Positions 56,211 to 64,000 of a stretch of DNA of 64,000 nt are shown piece by piece. This DNA comes from Weissella bombi (GTDB taxonomy: Bacteria > Bacillota > Bacilli > Lactobacillales > Lactobacillaceae), in assembly GCF_900094835.1 (NCBI RefSeq), contig NZ_FMAO01000006.1:46874-110873 (forward strand). Reading direction: 5' to 3'. Each line of letters begins with the position of its first letter. Within the stretch, counting starts at the first letter, position 1. Position numbers and translations under genes: made by a program. Under the pieces are notes generated by a model. The model was not told where the DNA came from, ran no database searches, and worked only from the letters and a program-made list of their open reading frames with translations.

Positions 56211-57071
56211 ATGCATTGGCGAGAATATTCAAAAATAATGGTGCCACAAATTGAGCAAACCCTTGCAACAGAATTAGCAAATAGCTCGTTTGTACCACAA
56301 TTGCGAGATGCAATGACTTACGCAGTAATGGCTGGTGGTAAACGCTTGCGACCAATGTTAACTTTGGCTGTTTTGACAACGTATCAATTACCTACTGATC
56401 AGTATCTTAAACCAGCTAGTGCTTTAGAGTTAATTCATACGTACAGTTTAATTCATGACGACTTGCCCGCGATGGATGATGATGATTTACGTCGTGGCAA
56501 GCCAACTACTCATAAGGCTTTTGGTGAAGATATTGCCATTTTGGCTGGGGATGGGTTACAGCCGTTAGCGTTTGAGTGGTTAACGGATGATAATGATATT
56601 ATGTCAGCGACTCAAAAAGTACAGTTAGTTACAGCTCTAGCAAAAGCTTCTGGTGCAGTAGGTATGGTGGCTGGCCAGGTACTTGATATTGCTGGTATGC
56701 ATAGTGAATCTGTTACGTTAAACGAAACGCAAACAATTCATTATCATAAAACGGGGGCTTTAATTGCCTACGCTTTGCAAGCAGGCGCTATTATGGCTGG
56801 TGCTACCAAGGTGGTACAAGAGAGCTTATACGATTTCGGTATGGCATATGGATTAGCTTTCCAAATTAAAGATGATTTAGATGATTATGTTGCTGGTAAA
56901 GTTGAAGCACAAGCATATCCAACTATTTTGGGCGTAACAGCTACAAAGGATATGCTACAAAAACAAGTTAACATTGCTCAAGAATCTTTGGATAAGTTTC
57001 ATGAATTAACACAATTAGATACAAAATTATTGGCCTCATTTTTAGACTATTTTACAGATAAAACGGAGTAA
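56211..57071 (+). CDS. ispA: Polyprenyl (farnesyl/geranyl) diphosphate synthase
   Basis: 286-residue trans-isoprenyl diphosphate synthase that extends DMAPP to GPP/FPP for undecaprenyl and quinone chains. The first Asp-rich motif is SLIHDDLPAMDDDDLRRGK (with the chain-length residues before it), the second FQIKDDLDDYV; AMTYAVMAGGKRLRPML is the substrate region. AAAGGAG precedes ATG 56211. Its place between xseB and tlyA is the usual Firmicute order. Confidence 0.94.
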   Translation: MHWREYSKIMVPQIEQTLATELANSSFVPQLRDAMTYAVMAGGKRLRPMLTLAVLTTYQLPTDQYLKPASALELIHTYSLIHDDLPAMDDDDLRRGKPTTHKAFGEDIAILAGDGLQPLAFEWLTDDNDIMSATQKVQLVTALAKASGAVGMVAGQVLDIAGMHSESVTLNETQTIHYHKTGALIAYALQAGAIMAGATKVVQESLYDFGMAYGLAFQIKDDLDDYVAGKVEAQAYPTILGVTATKDMLQKQVNIAQESLDKFHELTQLDTKLLASFLDYFTDKTE

Positions 57072-57073
57072 AT

Positions 57074-57922
57074 ATGGCAGTAGAGAAAGAACGAGTTGAT
57101 GTTTTAGCTGTCCAACAAGGACTATTTACATCACGAGAACAAGCTAAGCGTGCTATTATGGCAGGCGAAATTTTAGGTGCTAACGAAGAACGGATGGATA
57201 AAGCAGGTGAAAAGATTCCTGTCACAACTGAATTACATTTGAAAGGCGCACCGATGCCATACGTATCACGTGGTGGGTTTAAATTGGAAAAGGCCTTACA
57301 AGTATTTAATATTGATGTTGAGAATAAGACAATTTTAGACATTGGTTCATCAACGGGTGGTTTTACAGATGTGTCACTTCAAAACGGTGCTAAATTAGTT
57401 TATGCACTCGATGTTGGTACTAACCAATTAGTTTGGTCATTACGTTCAGATGATCGAGTGGTTGTCATGGAAAATACTAATTTCCGTTATTCACAGCCAG
57501 AAGACTTTCAAGATGGTCAACCACAAGTTGCAACGATTGATGTGTCATTTATTTCGCTTAATTTAATTTTGCCACCATTATCAAAGATTTTAACGCCAGG
57601 TGGATCAGTAGCAACATTGATTAAGCCGCAGTTTGAGGCGGGACGTGAAGCTGTGGGAAAGCACGGCATTGTTAAAGATGCGGCAACCCATAGCCAGGTA
57701 ATCAATAAAGTGGCTGATTATGCACACGATGCAGGTTTTAGTATGGTCGGATTAGATTATTCACCAATCAAGGGTGGTTCAGGAAATATTGAATTCTTGG
57801 CTCATTTGGTCTTAGATGGTGGTGATAGTACGATGACTTTGGCTGAACGTGAAGCAGTGGTAGCGTCAGCACATGATCAATTAAATGCTCATCGTGAAGG
57901 TAAAGAAGATGAGAAGAACTAA
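57074..57922 (+). CDS. TlyA family rRNA methyltransferase
   Basis: 282 residues: an S4 RNA-binding domain (about 7-60, RVDVLAVQQGLFTSREQAKRA) and an RrmJ-like methyltransferase domain with the SAM loop TILDIGSSTGGFTDV, YALDVGTNQL and the DVSFISLNLIL segment. TlyA enzymes 2'-O-methylate 16S/23S rRNA; the earlier haemolysin label is doubtful. CGGAG precedes ATG 57074. Its end overlaps the argR start by 14 bases. Confidence 0.9.
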   Translation: MAVEKERVDVLAVQQGLFTSREQAKRAIMAGEILGANEERMDKAGEKIPVTTELHLKGAPMPYVSRGGFKLEKALQVFNIDVENKTILDIGSSTGGFTDVSLQNGAKLVYALDVGTNQLVWSLRSDDRVVVMENTNFRYSQPEDFQDGQPQVATIDVSFISLNLILPPLSKILTPGGSVATLIKPQFEAGREAVGKHGIVKDAATHSQVINKVADYAHDAGFSMVGLDYSPIKGGSGNIEFLAHLVLDGGDSTMTLAEREAVVASAHDQLNAHREGKEDEKN

Positions 57923-58352
57923 AAAGGAACGCCAATTAGCGATTCGAGAATTAATAACTAAGCAAACCCTGCAACGTCAAGAAGATGTTGTTAATGAATT
58001 AAATAAAATAGGGTGGAATGTTACGCAAGCAACCATTTCACGTGATATTGCTGAGATGCAGTTGGTTAAGGTACCGTTGGAAACAGGAGGCTTTGCGTAT
58101 GCAGTAGTAGCACAAGCTGATGCATTAGCTCACATTAAACGAATTATCCAAGAGCCAACTACTAATATTCGTACACAAGATAATTTTGTGATGATCTCAG
58201 TGGCGCCAGGTACTGGTCCAGCGTTAAAGTTAGCTTTGCAAGAGGCAAGCTTTGATGAATTATTTGGGATGCTTGGGGATGATGCGGATGTTTTAATGAT
58301 TTTAAAAAAGGAATTGAATGCCCGGGACTTTGTAGCACAAAAATTCCAATAA
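57909..58352 (+). CDS. argR: Arginine repressor ArgR/AhrC
   Basis: 148 residues, standard length. The winged-helix domain has RLQAIRELI-like RQLAIRELITKQTLQRQEDV and the DNA-reading helix NVTQATISRDIAEMQLVKVP; the C-terminal hexamerisation and arginine-binding domain includes APGTGPALKLALQEA and LGDDADVLMI with the acidic pair that contacts arginine. AAGGTAAAG before ATG 57909 sets the start, overlapping tlyA by 14 bases. The tlyA-argR-recN order is conserved, so this copy need not control only arginine genes nearby. Confidence 0.93.
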   Translation: MRRTKKERQLAIRELITKQTLQRQEDVVNELNKIGWNVTQATISRDIAEMQLVKVPLETGGFAYAVVAQADALAHIKRIIQEPTTNIRTQDNFVMISVAPGTGPALKLALQEASFDELFGMLGDDADVLMILKKELNARDFVAQKFQ

Positions 58353-58376
58353 GTTGGTTCTATTTTAGGAGGCGAC

Positions 58377-60068
58377 ATGTTACAAGAATTATCAATTCAA
58401 AATTTTGCAATTATTTCAAAATTAAATATTAGCTTTGAACCTGGTATGACTGTTCTCACTGGAGAGACGGGTGCTGGTAAATCAATCATTATTGATGCGG
58501 TTGGATTATTAACAGGTGGCCGTGGATCGCAAGATTATATCCGTGAGGGGGCTGATAAAGCAGTTTTGCAGGGGTTGATCGATGTTGAACCCAATGACGC
58601 TTTGAAAGAAGTATTGGATACGCTGGGAATACCACTTGAAGACAACCAACTATTAATCCATCGTGAATTACATCGTAATGGACGTAATGTTATTCGTGTC
58701 AATAATATATTGGTGAATGCAACGGCGTTAAAATCTCTTGGGCGCCATCTGGTCGATATTCATGGGCAAAATGAACATCAAGCGTTGATGCAACCAGAAC
58801 AACATTTGCGATTGCTAGATGAATTTGCACAAACAAAGTTACAACCAGTATTAGCAGAATATCAAATGGCTTTTAAAAAGTATCAGCAGTTGAATGAAGC
58901 TTATCATAAACGTCAAGCAGATGAACAAGCTTGGGCACAGCGTTTAGATATGTTGACTTTTCAGAGTAATGAACTAAATGAAGCTAACTTGGTTGCTGGT
59001 GAAGAAGAAGAACTGGAAACAGAATATCAAGAATTATCAAATTTTCAAGATGTTTTAACAGCATTGTCAAAAGCATATGAAGCACTAGAAGGTGAATGGG
59101 CCAATAATGGCTTAGAGACCGTGGGGATGGCAGTTAGTGAATTAGAAGATATTGAGGAATTAGCACCACGATATACGAAATTGACTGAAGCCGTGCGTGG
59201 AGCTTATTACGAATTACAAGAAGCAGCATCAGAAATTTTAAATGTTCGTGATAATTTGGCGTTTGATGAAGAACGGCTACGATACGTCGATGATCGTTTG
59301 AATTTAATTCGATCGTTAGAGAAAAAGTATGGTGCTACAGTTAATGACGTATTAAAACATCAGCAACAAGTTGATAGTGAACTATTACAAATGGGTGGTG
59401 GTGAAGAAAATGCGGCTGCTCTAGCTGATCAGTTGCAAGACGCGAAGCAAGTTGCCCATACATTAGCAGAGCAATTACATACTATTCGTACCAATGCAGC
59501 CACTGATTTAACTGAACAAATTCATGAGCAGTTAAAAGATTTATATATGGATAAGGCCGTCTTCTCTGTTAAATTTATTGAACAGAAACTAGGCCCTACT
59601 GGTGAAGATAATATTGAATTTTATATTCAAACTAATCTGGGCGAGAGTGCAAAGCCCTTGGCTAAGATTGCCTCGGGTGGTGAATTATCACGAATGATGT
59701 TAGCGATGAAAACAATATTCTCACGTGAGCAAGGTATCACATCAATTATTTTTGATGAGGTAGATACAGGTGTTTCTGGTCGTGTTGCGCAAGCAATTGC
59801 TGAAAAAATCGCAGTCATTGGGCGTTATTCACAGGTTTTGACGATTACTCATTTGCCGCAAGTTGCTGCGATTGCTGATCATCATTTCTTTATTGAAAAA
59901 CAAGTGGTTGGTAAACGAACGGAAACTTCAGTTCGTCAATTAGATGATTCACAGCGAATTGATGAACTGGCACGTATGCTATCAGGAAATGAATTGACAG
60001 CGGCAGCTAAAGAAAATGCCCGTGATTTATTAAAAAGAGCACATATAAGTAAAAATTCAAGTGAATAA
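58377..60068 (+). CDS. recN: DNA repair protein RecN
   Basis: 563-residue SMC-like ATPase acting early in double-strand break repair. Walker A is TGETGAGKSIIIDA, the Q-loop HGQNEHQALM, the signature SGGELSRMMLAMK and Walker B IIFDEVDTGVSG; the two halves are joined by a long coiled coil (about 160-370). AGGAGG precedes ATG 58377. Last gene of the folD-recN run. Confidence 0.95.
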   Translation: MLQELSIQNFAIISKLNISFEPGMTVLTGETGAGKSIIIDAVGLLTGGRGSQDYIREGADKAVLQGLIDVEPNDALKEVLDTLGIPLEDNQLLIHRELHRNGRNVIRVNNILVNATALKSLGRHLVDIHGQNEHQALMQPEQHLRLLDEFAQTKLQPVLAEYQMAFKKYQQLNEAYHKRQADEQAWAQRLDMLTFQSNELNEANLVAGEEEELETEYQELSNFQDVLTALSKAYEALEGEWANNGLETVGMAVSELEDIEELAPRYTKLTEAVRGAYYELQEAASEILNVRDNLAFDEERLRYVDDRLNLIRSLEKKYGATVNDVLKHQQQVDSELLQMGGGEENAAALADQLQDAKQVAHTLAEQLHTIRTNAATDLTEQIHEQLKDLYMDKAVFSVKFIEQKLGPTGEDNIEFYIQTNLGESAKPLAKIASGGELSRMMLAMKTIFSREQGITSIIFDEVDTGVSGRVAQAIAEKIAVIGRYSQVLTITHLPQVAAIADHHFFIEKQVVGKRTETSVRQLDDSQRIDELARMLSGNELTAAAKENARDLLKRAHISKNSSE

Positions 60069-60070
60069 AG

Positions 60071-60099
60071 TTGTTTAGATGATAAAAAGCGAGTAAAAT
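60071..60099 (+). promoter_or_regulatory. Promoter of gmk-rpoZ with flanking inverted repeat
   Basis: TTGTTT at 60071-60076, 17-base spacer, TAAAAT at 60094-60099. AGTTGTTTA at 60069-60077 and its exact complement TAAACAACT at 60107-60115 bracket the promoter. Confidence 0.5.
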
Positions 60100-60143
60100 A
60101 GTTACTTAAACAACTAGATGAAAAAGTTAGGAGTATGTGTACC

Positions 60144-60761
60144 ATGAAGCGTGGCGTATTAATCGTACTGTCTGGGCCTTCCGGAGTAGGTAAAGGAACA
60201 GTACGAAAAGCCTTATTTGAGGAACCAGATATTGATTTTCAATATTCTATTTCAATGACAACTAGACAACCTAGAAGTGGTGAAGTAAACGGTGAAGATT
60301 ACTTTTTTGTTACTCGTGATGAATTTGAAACAGAGATTGCAAATGGTGATATGCTGGAATATGCTGAGTATGTAGGAAATTACTATGGTACTCCTAAAAA
60401 GTTTATCGACCAGACATTAGCTGCCGGACGTGATGTTCTGTTAGAAATTGATGTTCAAGGTGCATTGCAGGTTAAGGAAAAGATGCCTGAAGGAGCATAC
60501 ATCTTTTTGACGCCACCGGATTTAGCGGCATTAAAAGAACGGTTAATTGGCCGTGGTACTGAAGCAATGGATGTCATTGATCGTCGTGTATCAGCAGCAA
60601 CTGCTGAAATTCGAATGATGGCCAATTATGATTATGCGGTCGTAAACGATGAAGTAGCATTAGCAGTTAACCGGATAAAAGATATTATTAAAGTTGAGCG
60701 ACTACGTGTTAATCGCGTGTTGCCTGAGTATATTAAGATGATTGAGGAGTTGGAAGCATGA
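60144..60761 (+). CDS. gmk: Guanylate kinase
   Basis: 205-residue nucleotide kinase converting GMP to GDP. P-loop [12 protein letters not shown], the GMP-binding [19 protein letters not shown] with its Arg and Tyr residues, [12 protein letters not shown] and the lid RLIGRGTE are all intact. ATG 60144 is preferred over ATG 60135: TTAGGAG ends one base before the latter and ten before the former. It overlaps rpoZ by four bases. Confidence 0.94.
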   Translation: MKRGVLIVLSGPSGVGKGTVRKALFEEPDIDFQYSISMTTRQPRSGEVNGEDYFFVTRDEFETEIANGDMLEYAEYVGNYYGTPKKFIDQTLAAGRDVLLEIDVQGALQVKEKMPEGAYIFLTPPDLAALKERLIGRGTEAMDVIDRRVSAATAEIRMMANYDYAVVNDEVALAVNRIKDIIKVERLRVNRVLPEYIKMIEELEA

Positions 60762-60958
60762 TTTTATACCCATCTGTTGACAAGTTGTTAGAAAAAGTTG
60801 ATTCACGTTACAAATTAATTGCCTTGGGCGCAAAGCGTGCTCATGAATTAGAACAAGGTGAGTTACCTACTTTGGAGAAGTTTGATTCAGTAAAGCCTAT
60901 TGGTCAAGCTTTTGAAGAAATTGAAGCTGGTAACGTTGTTATCGATCAAACGAAATAA
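60758..60958 (+). CDS. rpoZ: RNA polymerase omega subunit
   Basis: 66 residues. [20 protein letters not shown] followed by [14 protein letters not shown] is the omega signature; it supports beta' folding and assembly. It overlaps the gmk stop by four bases. The usual following genes coaBC, priA and fmt are not here; a terminator follows. Confidence 0.93.
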   Translation: MILYPSVDKLLEKVDSRYKLIALGAKRAHELEQGELPTLEKFDSVKPIGQAFEEIEAGNVVIDQTK

Positions 60959-60966
60959 ACATTATA

Positions 60967-61006
60967 CAAAAAGAGGATGGTTTTAAACCATCCTCTTTTT
61001 GTTTTT
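60967..61006. terminator. Shared terminator between rpoZ and dedA
   Basis: Near-perfect inverted repeat 60967-61001 (CAAAAAGAGGATGG and its complement, A- and T-rich on the two sides), giving a T run on either strand; the genes are convergent. Confidence 0.92.
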
Positions 61007-61667
61007 ATTTATCCATTTGTTTTTGTTTCTTGTTAATCATCATCTGACGAAGAGCACTAATAATCGCTGGTAAAGCAGATACCAATAAGATACCAATTAA
61101 TACTAGCGAGAAGTGTTCACTAACGAATTCATTACCACCAAAGTAAAAGCCTGCTTCAACTGCAATAACGACCCACAATGTTACGGCAATCATTTCCAAA
61201 GCAACGAAATTTCGGTAGCGAAAGCCGGAAACGGCAGCTGTAAATGGTACTAAGGTACGAATGATAGGTAAAAACCGACCTAATATAACAGCCATTTTAC
61301 CGTGTTTAACGAAAAAATCGTTTGCTTCTTGAAGATGCTTCTCTTTAATAAATCGACCTAATATTGGATGACGAACTAATTTTAATCCAACTGTACGACC
61401 TAAGAAGAAGTTAAGTGAATCACCAGAAACAGCAGCAATCCAAAATAACAGCATCAATACCCAATGGTTAAGAGAGTTACCTGATAACGCAGCGATTGAA
61501 CCAGCGGCGAATAGTAATGAATCTCCTGGTAAAAATGGTAGAACGACGGCACCTGTTTCAATGAAAATAACTGCAAATAAAGCGGCGTATGACCAACCAC
61601 CCCAGGCATTAACTAAATTGTTTAAATGAACATCTAGGTGGAGAAATATGTCGATGATTTGAATCAT
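61005..61667 (-). CDS. DedA family membrane protein
   Basis: 220 residues, with hydrophobic segments near 25-50, 55-75, 140-160 and 175-200. PFLPGDSLLFAAGS and GRFLPIIRTLVPFTAAVSGF (the acidic and Arg residues of the DedA domain) are conserved. Members translocate lipid carriers such as undecaprenyl phosphate or support membrane potential; the role of this paralogue is not known. AGGAG precedes its start on the - strand. Divergent from the cyclophilin gene. Confidence 0.9.
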   Translation of the reverse strand: MIQIIDIFLHLDVHLNNLVNAWGGWSYAALFAVIFIETGAVVLPFLPGDSLLFAAGSIAALSGNSLNHWVLMLLFWIAAVSGDSLNFFLGRTVGLKLVRHPILGRFIKEKHLQEANDFFVKHGKMAVILGRFLPIIRTLVPFTAAVSGFRYRNFVALEMIAVTLWVVIAVEAGFYFGGNEFVSEHFSLVLIGILLVSALPAIISALRQMMINKKQKQMDK

Positions 61668-61706
61668 TATATGTTTAAACTCCTGTAACTACTTGATTAA
61701 TTAAAT

Positions 61707-61741
61707 TGACTTAAGTACAAGTTTATCACTTTTTTAAGTCA
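61707..61741. promoter_or_regulatory. Inverted repeat in the dedA-cyclophilin intergenic region
   Basis: TGACTTAA at 61707-61714 and TTAAGTCA at 61734-61741, 19 bases apart. TGTTATAAT, an extended -10, follows at 61754-61762 towards the cyclophilin gene. Confidence 0.45.
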
Positions 61742-61799
61742 CTGTATGTTATATGTTATAATAACCACAGTGTATTTAATAGAACTTAAGAGGTAGAAA

Positions 61800-62387
61800 A
61801 TGATGACATATCCACAACTAAATATTAATGAAGTAACTGGACCAGTTGCTACGTTAGAAACAACAATGGGTGATATTAAGGTGCAATTGTTTCCAGAGCA
61901 AGCACCCAAAACAGTTGAAAACTTCGTTGGTCTTATAAAGCAAGGTTATTATGATGGTATTATTTTCCATCGTGTGATTAGTGAGTTTATGATTCAAGGG
62001 GGCGATCCAACTGGTACTGGTATGGGTGGAGAGTCAATCTGGGGTAAGCCATTTGCTGATGAGTTTTCAGATGAAGTATTTAATCTACGTGGTGCCCTAT
62101 CAATGGCTAACGCTGGTCCTAATACAAACGGTTCACAATTCTTTATTGTACAGGCTCATAAAGTGCCTGCACGTATGTTGCATTCATTAGCTGGTATGGT
62201 TCCTGATGAAATTGTTTCTGCATATGGTGAAAATGGTGGAACACCTTGGTTGGATAAACATCACACTGTTTTCGGTCAAGTTATTGAAGGAATGGATGTC
62301 GTTGATAAGATGGCTATTCAAAAGGTTGATTATGCGGATAAGCCTGAAACAGAAATTAAGATTTTAAAAGCAATGGTTAGTGAATAA
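61800..62387 (+). CDS. Peptidyl-prolyl cis-trans isomerase, cyclophilin type
   Basis: 195 residues, one cyclophilin domain and no signal peptide, so cytoplasmic. [19 protein letters not shown] carries the catalytic Arg, Phe and Gln; [18 protein letters not shown] and [16 protein letters not shown] complete the site. An insert of about 25 residues ([20 protein letters not shown] region) separates the last two, as in several lactic acid bacteria. AAGAGGT precedes ATG 61800; ATG 61803 is also possible. Confidence 0.94.
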   Translation: MMTYPQLNINEVTGPVATLETTMGDIKVQLFPEQAPKTVENFVGLIKQGYYDGIIFHRVISEFMIQGGDPTGTGMGGESIWGKPFADEFSDEVFNLRGALSMANAGPNTNGSQFFIVQAHKVPARMLHSLAGMVPDEIVSAYGENGGTPWLDKHHTVFGQVIEGMDVVDKMAIQKVDYADKPETEIKILKAMVSE

Positions 62388-62409
62388 GTAATTAACTAAG
62401 CTGTTTTAA

Positions 62410-62426
62410 ACCGAGAATTGTTCTCG
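62410..62426. other. Small hairpin before the S1-domain gene
   Basis: CCGAGAA and TTCTCGG around a TTG loop, with no T run. Possibly a leader structure for the next gene; not a standard terminator. Confidence 0.4.
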
Positions 62427-62460
62427 GATACATATTAACTACTATATAGGAGATGAAATA

Positions 62461-62859
62461 ATGGTGTTTCACATCGGGGATGTTGTTGAGGGGATGGTAA
62501 CAGGTGTTCAACCATATGGTGCTTTTGTACAGCTAGATGATCATCATCAAGGATTGATTCATATATCTGAATGTCGTTCTGCGTTTATACGCGAAATTGG
62601 TAACGAGTTGGTTGTGGGTCAAAAAGTAACGGTAATGATTTTAGATATCGATATCTATAGTGGAAAAATCTCATTATCAAGAAGAACGGTATTAGATGGC
62701 TATGATGAGCCTGCAATAGATAAAGATAAGTTGAATCAGGATTATAAATTTACACAGCATCACTATTGGACCAATCAACATTTAGCTATTGGCTTTGACA
62801 CAATTGCTAAATCTGGACCCAAAATGATTGATGAAGCATTAAAAAGATTGCATCAATAA
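62461..62859 (+). CDS. S1-domain RNA-binding protein, CvfD/YugI type
   Basis: 132 residues. The first about 72 form one S1 domain: GDVVEGMVTGVQPYGAFVQL, HQGLIHISE and SGKISLSRR. The rest is a short charged segment ending with KRLHQ. Members of this group (general stress protein 13, CvfD) bind RNA and act as post-transcriptional regulators. GGAGATG precedes ATG 62461. It is followed 18 bases later by the Nudix-like gene. Confidence 0.88.
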   Translation: MVFHIGDVVEGMVTGVQPYGAFVQLDDHHQGLIHISECRSAFIREIGNELVVGQKVTVMILDIDIYSGKISLSRRTVLDGYDEPAIDKDKLNQDYKFTQHHYWTNQHLAIGFDTIAKSGPKMIDEALKRLHQ

Positions 62860-62877
62860 AGGAATGAGGAGAGAATA

Positions 62878-63264
62878 ATGTCACTAATTGCGGGTACAAT
62901 TATATTTACACGAGATGACCAATCATACTTTTTAGTTACCGATGAACTACCTACACCTAAGTTTTATACTGTAAAGATGCACAAGCATGATGGTGATACT
63001 GCGTTGGGCTCAATAGTCAATGGTATGAAAGATGAGCTAGGTATTGAATTTGAAAACTTGAAATTTGGTGAACTAGCCGCCTGGCATTTACAAGGATTGG
63101 AAACAAGTGAAGATCTTGTTTCTTTGTATACATTTGAACCCATTGATTCAAGTTTGTTGAATTTGGAACGCTTAAGCCTATTAGGACTACAGTTTATTAA
63201 TGCACGTGATATGCAAGGATTGCTAAAGAATGTCGATATGACAGGCGTTATTCAATTAGATTAA
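62878..63264 (+). CDS. Nudix-like protein with degenerate catalytic box
   Basis: 128 residues. The layout (IAGTIIFTRDDQSYFLVTDE, a helix ending MKDELGIEFENLKFGELAAW, then LVSLYTFEPID) resembles a Nudix fold. The expected box GX5EX7REUXEEXGU is not kept: only the terminal DELGI part is recognisable, so hydrolase activity is doubtful. AATGAGGAGAG precedes ATG 62878. Probably co-transcribed with the S1-domain gene; function unknown. Confidence 0.72.
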   Translation: MSLIAGTIIFTRDDQSYFLVTDELPTPKFYTVKMHKHDGDTALGSIVNGMKDELGIEFENLKFGELAAWHLQGLETSEDLVSLYTFEPIDSSLLNLERLSLLGLQFINARDMQGLLKNVDMTGVIQLD

Positions 63265-63283
63265 TGTTTTTTTCAAAAAAAGC

Positions 63284-63312
63284 TTGCATTTACTTTGTAA
63301 ATTCGGTATTAT
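63284..63312 (+). promoter_or_regulatory. rRNA operon promoter, distal candidate
   Basis: TTGCAT at 63284-63289, 17-base spacer, TATTAT at 63307-63312. Weakest of three tandem candidates upstream of 16S. Confidence 0.45.
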
Positions 63313-63383
63313 TAAAAAGTTGAGTTTTCAGGAAAGATTACATTCTTCATTTAAATTCAATAATAATCAATTCAAAATAAATG

Positions 63384-63412
63384 TTGACAATCATCATTTA
63401 GTGAGATATGAT
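63384..63412 (+). promoter_or_regulatory. rRNA operon promoter P1
   Basis: TTGACA at 63384-63389, exact 17-base spacer, TATGAT at 63407-63412, in AT-rich sequence that could serve as an UP element. Confidence 0.85.
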
Positions 63413-63469
63413 TATTAAGTTGCGTTAAGGACTAACAAGTTTTGAAATTTGGTTGAGGAATAAAATTCC

Positions 63470-63498
63470 TTGACAAATTAAAATGAACATGTTACAAT
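63470..63498 (+). promoter_or_regulatory. rRNA operon promoter P2
   Basis: TTGACA at 63470-63475, 17-base spacer, TACAAT at 63493-63498. P1 and P2 start sites are 86 bases apart, the tandem plan usual for Firmicute rRNA operons. Confidence 0.88.
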
Positions 63499-63504
63499 TT
63501 AAAG

Positions 63505-63693
63505 GCAAATGTTGGGCATGTGCTTAACGAGATAGTTCTTTGAAAACTGAATATCGTTTCGATAGAACAAATGTGTAGGGTCTTCAAGCATTAAGCTTGA
63601 AACAAAAACATTTGCGAAGTCAATTCGCTAATAAATTCGTTTAACTTCCGTTAAACAATTAAAGTAACAAAAATTGAGTTATACTCAAACTTT
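63505..63693 (+). other. 16S rRNA leader with boxA-like antitermination signal
   Basis: The leader after P2 holds AGTTCTTTGAAAACTG at 63534-63549, resembling the boxA/TGCTCTTT region that loads Nus factors on rRNA transcripts, and a small hairpin TTGAGT/ACTCAA just before 16S. No ORF is present between 63265 and the 16S gene. Confidence 0.6.

Positions 63694-64000
<307 letters not shown>

Noticed and set aside
62388..62460. Terminator between the cyclophilin and S1-domain genes
   Set aside because: The hairpin at 62410-62426 is short and has no T run.

Overview
This 64 kb window is an AT-rich, gene-dense core chromosomal segment from a low-GC Gram-positive lactic acid bacterium. The 16S rRNA gene that begins at the right edge (about 63694) reads like Weissella (Lactobacillaceae, former Leuconostocaceae). 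The genome of the host also looks like this group: a Ddl ligase with the Phe of D-Ala-D-Lac ligases, T-box controlled tRNA synthetases and a HrcA/CIRCE controlled groESL operon. Species cannot be fixed from this fragment. I see no prophage, insertion sequence, CRISPR array or defence island; nearly all genes lie on the + strand, co-directional with the rRNA operon, and only trhA and a dedA gene are on the - strand.

Layout. 1-3189: end of menD, then menH and menC (menaquinone synthesis). 3241-8293: an M24 peptidase, a small unknown gene, a metallophosphoesterase and the conserved yunD-yutD-yutF cluster. 8404-9546: a Trp-rich orphan gene. 9560-14730: a complete high-affinity phosphate system pstS-C-A-B1-B2-phoU with possible Pho boxes. 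14779-19929: recX, an Ntdp-type phosphatase, prfC, yueI, rarA. 19988-21195: a 6S/Lacto-usp type RNA, a small membrane protein and a universal stress protein. 21280-24507: lineage-specific surface- or envelope-like genes, trhA and a LysE exporter, with a perfect 19-bp inverted repeat between the last two. 24531-31037: T-box, valS, folC and an ABC-F ATPase. 31147-33250: CIRCE, groES, groEL. 33393-37675: KimA-like K+ importer, a DUF2785 gene and ddl. 37783-43957: the ribosome-assembly/NAD cluster yqeG-yqeH-yhbY-nadD-yqeK-rsfS-yqeM-tmcAL-yceD. 43977-49173: mutS, mutL, flavodoxin. 49178-51477: T-box and thrS. 51495-52542: a long hairpin element, then nagB with a NagR/DasR-like operator. 52621-53769: an unknown gene and an ECF-type S component. 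53848-60068: folD-xseA-xseB-ispA-tlyA-argR-recN. 60144-61006: gmk-rpoZ. 61005-63264: dedA, cyclophilin, an S1-domain regulator and a Nudix-like protein. 63284-64000: three tandem promoter-like sequences, leader and the 5' part of 16S rRNA.

The most useful non-coding signals are the two T-boxes with readable specifiers (GUA for valS, ACU for thrS), CIRCE, the nagB operator lying directly on the start site, the 6S-like RNA, the long 51495-51617 hairpin and the 23822-23862 palindrome. The least explained coding sequences are at 4328, 8404, 21280, 22290, 52621 and 62878. I did not find convincing evidence for a new multi-gene system; the best leads are individual RNAs, operators and orphan proteins.
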